Assembly: GCA_014529385.2 (NCBI GenBank)
Contig: CM043962.1
Span: forward strand, 37,103,098-37,167,097
DNA: 64,000 nt
Direction: 5' to 3'
DNA from: Adiantum capillus-veneris
Taxonomy: Eukaryota > Streptophyta > Polypodiopsida > Polypodiales > Pteridaceae
Below, piece by piece: positions 54,340-64,000 of the stretch. The position numbers and the translations under genes were made by a program. The notes beneath the pieces were generated by a model, which was not told the origin of the DNA, searched no databases, and saw only the letters and a list, made by a program, of their open reading frames with translations. Within the stretch, counting starts at the first letter, position 1. Each line of letters starts with the position of its first letter.

Positions 54340-54500
54340 CGTGTGTGTAGCTGTTTTTACTTATATAATAATATATATATGAACTTTTACACTCAAAAGA
54401 CAGTTGGCTTAGAAAAATGACAATGATTAGTACAAAAACAACTCGGTCTTAGAATTATCTTTGTACATGGCTATAAGAATGAGGTCTCATTCTAGTTTAG
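54340..54500 (-). repeat. Diverged third copy of the long repeat, fragment
   Basis: 'gtgtgtgtagctgttttta', 'acactcaaaagacag', 'tacaaaaacaactcgg' and 'ttagaattat' occur in the same order as at 45,728-45,880, with many differences. It shows that an older copy of the family lies at the right end of the array. Confidence 0.7.
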
Positions 54501-59807
<5,307 letters not shown>

Positions 59808-59905
59808 ATACTCGTAATGCATGAAGCTTTTTATCTTCATAGCATCACCAAGGTCTTATGCTTGTGATGCATGAAGCTTTTCATCTTCATAGCGTCACCA
59901 AGGTC
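59808..59905. repeat. Two tandem 50-bp units, each an imperfect hairpin
   Basis: Each unit is GTGATGCATGAAG, a loop, then CTTCATAGCGTCAC or a variant. Arms of about 13 bases pair around an 8-base loop. In the first unit both arms carry changes (GTAATGC and GCATCAC). Confidence 0.8.
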
Positions 59906-59927
59906 ACAAGAAACACAAAGATTGTAC

Positions 59928-61165
59928 CACCACTGAAAAGAGGCAACAAAGTGTCATAAATGTCCTGTGAGCTTACATTACTGTCTCTAGTACATGACAG
60001 CAAGGTCCAAACAGAATCTTCCAGAAACACTACATCCCGTGAAACCAAAATATGCTTTGTTTGTGGAAGATACAACCTATAACCTTTGCTTTCAACACTT
60101 TAATCAACAAAAATACATTTGATAGCCTTATCATCCAATTTTCTGTGCTGCACTTGTGGCACTAAACCATAAGCCAAATAGCCAAAAACACGCATGTGCT
60201 CAATAGATGGCTTTCTATCATGCCATGCTTCATATGGATTCATAGACTGCAACGCTTTTGTAGGACACCTATTGAGTACATAAGTGGTCCACATCACAGC
60301 CTCGAGCCAAAACGAATGTGGTAAAGCTAGACTCTTGACCATACATCTTGCCATTTCCGTAAGAGGCCTGTTTTTCCTCTTAGCAACACTATTTTTCGGA
60401 GGCGTATACGGCACTGTACATTGGTGTTTTATCCCACGACTAGCCAGAAACACATTAAATTTATGAGACATATACTCCCCCCCTCGATCGACGGAACGAA
60501 GGGTGCCCATAGTACATTTCGAGACATTTTTAGCCATAGCCAGAAATTTTTTGAAGCACATAAAAACTTTGGACTTCACTTTAAGCGGATATACCCATGC
60601 ATGTCTGGAGTAATCATCAATGAAAGTCACGAAGTACAAATAATTGCCCAAGGATGGAGTTTGCATGGGCCCACAAACATCACTATGTGCAAGCTGCAAC
60701 CTTCATGTGGCCCTAAGTGAACCAACCTTTGGAAACTTAGAACTCAGCATTTTACCCTAAATACAGCCTTCACAAAGGTGTTTGACAGGTGCTTCAAGAG
60801 GCGGCAAAGAAGCAACCATATCAGATTTCTGCAAATGTTGCAAAGTGGCAAAATTCAGATGACCAAAACGTGCATGCCAATGTTTTGCATCTGAAATAGC
60901 CCTTGAATCTGCAACTACATTTGCAAAATTTTGTCCACACTTGTCATGCAAAGTGAGCTTATACAGCCCACGGCACAAAAGCCCAGATGCAACAATTTTA
61001 TCACCAAAACTGAGATCATGAACTGTACATCTGTCATCCACAAATTTGACTACAAGTCCAAGTCTAGCAAGTGCAGATATAGACAAAAGATTCTTCTTGA
61101 TCCCAGGTACATAAAGTGCATCAACAAGTGTGAAAGAACTGCCATTTGCAGCAGTAAGCACAATC
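59928..61165 (-). pseudogene. Copia 2 pre-integrase module and integrase, broken
   Basis: Holds HWHARFGHLNFATLQHLQ, HSDVCGPMQTPSLGNYLYF and SVDRGGEYMSHKF, then PPKNSVAKRKNRPL, where element 1 has PQQNGVPERKNR; the third catalytic Glu is replaced by Lys. It ends in the post-core region (VFLEDSVWTLLSC). Stops at 60,100 and 60,757. Confidence 0.87.
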
Positions 61166-62384
61166 TTTCCAGCTCCCTAAACCGGATAAGAGGCATTGTT
61201 GGCACAAGTGACTGAATTCCCATGAGGGAGAGACATGAGAGAGGTGAACAATTCACGATGTGAGGTAATGTGCTTTGTAGCACCACTGTCAAAATACCAC
61301 ACATGTGAATCTATAGCAACTGACATGCATGCATCATGGACAGCAGGATTGTAAGTGCACTCTGCACTAAAAGCCCATTCTGCATCAACATCAGCATCAC
61401 AGTCTCCTTTCATAGAAGACTCAACAATGGTTGCATTGGTAGTGGAACCAGCATTTGCAGTGGAACCACCCTCTTTCTTCTTAGCCTCTTTAGCCTTCAA
61501 CGTAGGACACTGCTGGATCAAGTGATCATTAGCTTTACAACGCATCTTCTTTTTGCCCTTATCACTAGAATTTCCAGACGAAGTGCTACCAATAGAAGCA
61601 TTGTGAACAGAAGTTTTGCCACTCGCAGCAGCAGAACCATAAGAAGTGGCTGCATTGTTATTATCGCCCTTTCTTTGAGAAGCAATAAAAGCTTGTTTAA
61701 TTGCACGTTGTCTAGTCCTGTTTTTTCTGGAAAGTGACTCTTGCAACAGCAATGTGCATAATGCATCAAACTTGACAACTTTAGGATTTCCTTGGGTCAT
61801 AAGTATCTAAGTACTAGCAAAAGTATGGTAAGAATCTGGTCAGGCATCAAGAACAGTCTGCACAAGGGAACTGTCTGAAATGACATCACCTACAGAAATA
61901 AGCTGCTCATTGATATCCTTGACACTAGCAAGAAAAGTGTCCATATCATCTTCCTTATGCATAATCTTCGACTCCAACTCTTTACGCAACAAGGCAATTA
62001 TTGCGACTTGCATTAAGACCAACCAAAATATCCCAAGCCTGTTTTGCAAATTTTGCTGAACGAATGTGAGGAGCAATGGTGCGCTTCATAGACAATGTAA
62101 TCAATGCATGAGCATGCGCATCCTTTACATCCCAACGAGATTGTTCTCTCGTAGGCAAAACAACTCTAATAGCAGCAATCCTTGCAGCAAGACCTGCTAC
62201 ATCCTCGACATCGCCTGCATCCTTAGAACCAAGACGTACATCAATGACCTGCACAATATTCCAGATGTCCTTTGACACAAGAACAGTTGCATCATATAAG
62301 CCCACATAGGGTAATTGTCCCCATCCAACCTGTCCTCAGCAGAGCAGCAAACATCTTGAACACATCTGTGTTGTTGTCAACCAT
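61166..62384 (-). pseudogene. Copia 2 gag and protease, zinc knuckle deleted
   Basis: Gag starts MVDNNTDVFKMFAALLRTGW at 62,384 and is quickly frameshifted. The zinc knuckle reads MRCKANDHLIQQC: nine bases are missing compared with element 1 (CHYCKANDHLIKSC), removing one Cys and its neighbours. The protease keeps DSGA (VWYFDSGATKHITSH). Confidence 0.87.
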
Positions 62385-62730
62385 GGTAAATGTTGCACCT
62401 GATGCGAAAACTACCCGAAAGAGGAGAAATGAAGCGAGAACAACACGTGCTATATAGCACAAACTGTAGAAGACTGTAAGGCACTTGTTATGCAAAAAAC
62501 GGCACTGACAAAAATTTTGCACAAAATGATGAAATAGCTTGTGCAGTACTGCCTGTAGTGGAAACAGAGGCCAAAATGAGGCCGAATCGGAAATCTGAGC
62601 AGACTGGGCTCTGCGAGCTTGCTCAAAATTTTGTCGACCTGCGAACACTTGCCAAAGCTCACTAAAATCGGAGAAAATGAGCAAGCGTGTGCTGGAGCTA
62701 CTGGCGACTAAGCCCGAGAGGATGCAACCT

Positions 62731-62971
62731 GGTCTGATACCAATTGTTGGAATTAGGGTTGCAGAGAAACTCACACAGCTTGGAGAAGATGAAGGAAGCT
62801 CAAGGCACACAACTCAGAGTGTGTTACTTAGTGTGCAATGGAAAGACAGATAGCCCTAGAGTGATGGGCGTATATACAATGCACGGTGGAAAAAACCTCC
62901 TAAAGAGGGAAAAAATGCCTCGACGGTCCTAATGTGTACACACATATCACTACCACATGTATATGGTAACA
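62731..62971 (-). repeat. Primer site and 5' LTR of copia element 2
   Basis: The LTR is 62,745-62,971, TGTTGGAATTAGGG...GGTAACA, 227 bp. The primer site on the sense strand is TGGTATCAGACC, one base from the usual sequence. Confidence 0.93.
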
Positions 62972-64000
62972 CACAGAAGCTCAAGAAGTTCAAAGAAGGA
63001 GGAAAGAGTATCTCTTTTCTCACCTATGATGGCACCTTTGGTGCCACAGACAAAGCATTGGCCTTCATCCAACAATTTGATGCGGCCTTTGTAGACGAGG
63101 GCTTCACGGATCCCTACAAGCTACACCATGTAGCTATGCACTTCCAAAAATCTACTCGTCAATGGTGGGTTAGCCTTCATGGCAATGGCAAGGCCCTAAA
63201 GACATGGAAAATTCTACGAGTTTCCATCATGAAGCAATTCCTTGCAAGCAAAGCAAAGGAAAAAGTGCTTACCGAATGGCGGAGCTTGAAGCTACTCTTC
63301 AACGAGTCTATCCACAAATATGTAGAAATGTTTTGGGATTTACATCTCAAATCTACAGTCTTTCAAAGGATAGACTTCTCCAAACAAAAGCAACAATTTT
63401 GTGCGGTATTACCTGAAGAAATGGCTGAGTATGTCAACTCACAACGGCCTAGCACTATCACCGAAGCCATTCACCACACTATGGTTGCTTCAAGGATCAA
63501 TTTCCAAAAAGGGGTGAGAAGAAATTTCAAGCCCATGGAAAACAAGGATCAAAATCAAGCTAAAGGGAAGAGCAATGCTCAAAACTCTTCCCAAGGCAAC
63601 ACCAACACCAAAAACAACAAGGCCAAGAAGAAAGGAGCTTCTAAAGGTAAAAATAAGCTCTCTCCCAAAGAATTAGAGGTCTTTCATAAAGACCATAAAT
63701 GCTTTAAGTGTGGGGAGCAAGGACATGGTTATCGTTCTTGCCCCAAAAGAAATGTACTCAATGACACTTGTAGAGCTTCCATGGTTGAAGCTTCCATGGT
63801 TGAAGCTCCAAAAGAGGATATTCATTGCAAAGGCTCATACCTCTCCTATGCTTGGGGAAAAGTAAGGAAGCATGATGCCCATATTCTCTTTGACCCTGGC
63901 TCTACTCACAAGTTTATATCAACGGAGTTGGCCACTAAGTTGGCATTCAAGCTTTCGAGATGGGAGATACTGTAACTACCGATGGAGCTTTCAAGGGATA
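62972..64000 (+). pseudogene. Ty3/gypsy gag and protease start, running off the right edge
   Basis: The open frame from 62,972 to 63,975 encodes the gag core (FKEGGKSISFLTYDGTFGAT, HFQKSTRQWWVSLHGNGKAL, SIMKQFLASKAKEKVLTEWR, VNSQRPSTITEAIHHTMVAS), a Lys/Asn-rich linker, a CCHC knuckle (CFKCGEQGHGYRSC, about 63,700-63,745) and the protease active site in AHILFDPGSTHKFISTELA, with Asp-Pro-Gly-Ser as in element F. A one-base frameshift near 63,950 ends the frame just before the window ends; the protease reading continues in the next frame. The gag N-terminus is cut off by copia element 2. Confidence 0.85.

Larger units (their letters stand above)
59928..62971 (-). mobile_element. Ty1/copia element 2, 3' half missing
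   Basis: Same family as copia element 1. A 5' LTR (62,745-62,971), primer site (62,731-62,742), gag, protease and most of integrase are present. Sequence stops at about 59,928, before reverse transcriptase. The LTR abuts the gypsy gag at 62,972, but with the left end missing no target duplication can be verified. Confidence 0.9.

Overview
The window is a transposon graveyard from a land-plant nuclear genome. The evidence is chromodomain Ty3/gypsy elements, a Ty1/copia element, initiator-Met tRNA primer sites throughout, an L1-type LINE, a hAT-like element and one host gene for a predicted plastid protein. Gene density is about one host gene per 64 kb, nesting is several layers deep, and an endonuclease-less Penelope-type reverse transcriptase is present. 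That fits a large-genome non-angiosperm (fern, lycophyte or conifer-like) better than a compact angiosperm, but this is inference. No bacterial features, CRISPR arrays, rRNA or credible tRNA genes were seen.

Layout. 1-14,599: gypsy chromovirus A (minus strand, target-site duplication GCAGG) with a second member of the same family, B (2,303-8,409, duplication CTCTC), nested in it, plus a truncated foreign LTR (C). 14,600-18,350: a mosaic of LTR pieces and a gypsy deletion derivative (D) that keeps only its gag start and chromodomain. 18,351-22,491: a plus-strand element (F) with gag, protease and an unusual His/Asp-rich ORF, but no reverse transcriptase or integrase. 22,492-33,287: an old gypsy element (H). 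Its gag is split by a hAT-like transposon (23,337-31,886, 8-bp duplication), which is itself split by a tandem F-family element with three LTRs and two interiors (23,646-31,595, duplication CTCAA).

33,288-36,580 is the only non-repetitive stretch. It holds a minus-strand two-exon host gene that I read as the N-terminal half of a plastid FtsHi5/EMB2458-like protein. 36,586-44,830 is a LINE cut between reverse transcriptase motifs B and C by a copia element (38,020-43,158, duplication GGAAG). 44,885-54,500 is a head-to-tail Penelope-like array: a truncated body, a 2.5-kb repeat, a full body with an unusual reverse transcriptase, a second near-identical 2.5-kb repeat, and a diverged third repeat fragment. 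54,500-59,925 is AT-rich non-coding DNA with microsatellites and short tandem repeats. 59,928-62,971 is a truncated second copy of the copia family, inserted in a plus-strand gypsy gag-protease gene that runs off the right edge.

Nearly all element genes carry stops, frameshifts or deletions. The exceptions are two 389-codon ORFs of the F family, the long copia pol frame and the host gene frames. The strongest candidates for new biology are the Penelope-like array with splice-site-like motifs in its long repeats, and the F-family accessory ORF that survives in elements that have lost everything else.
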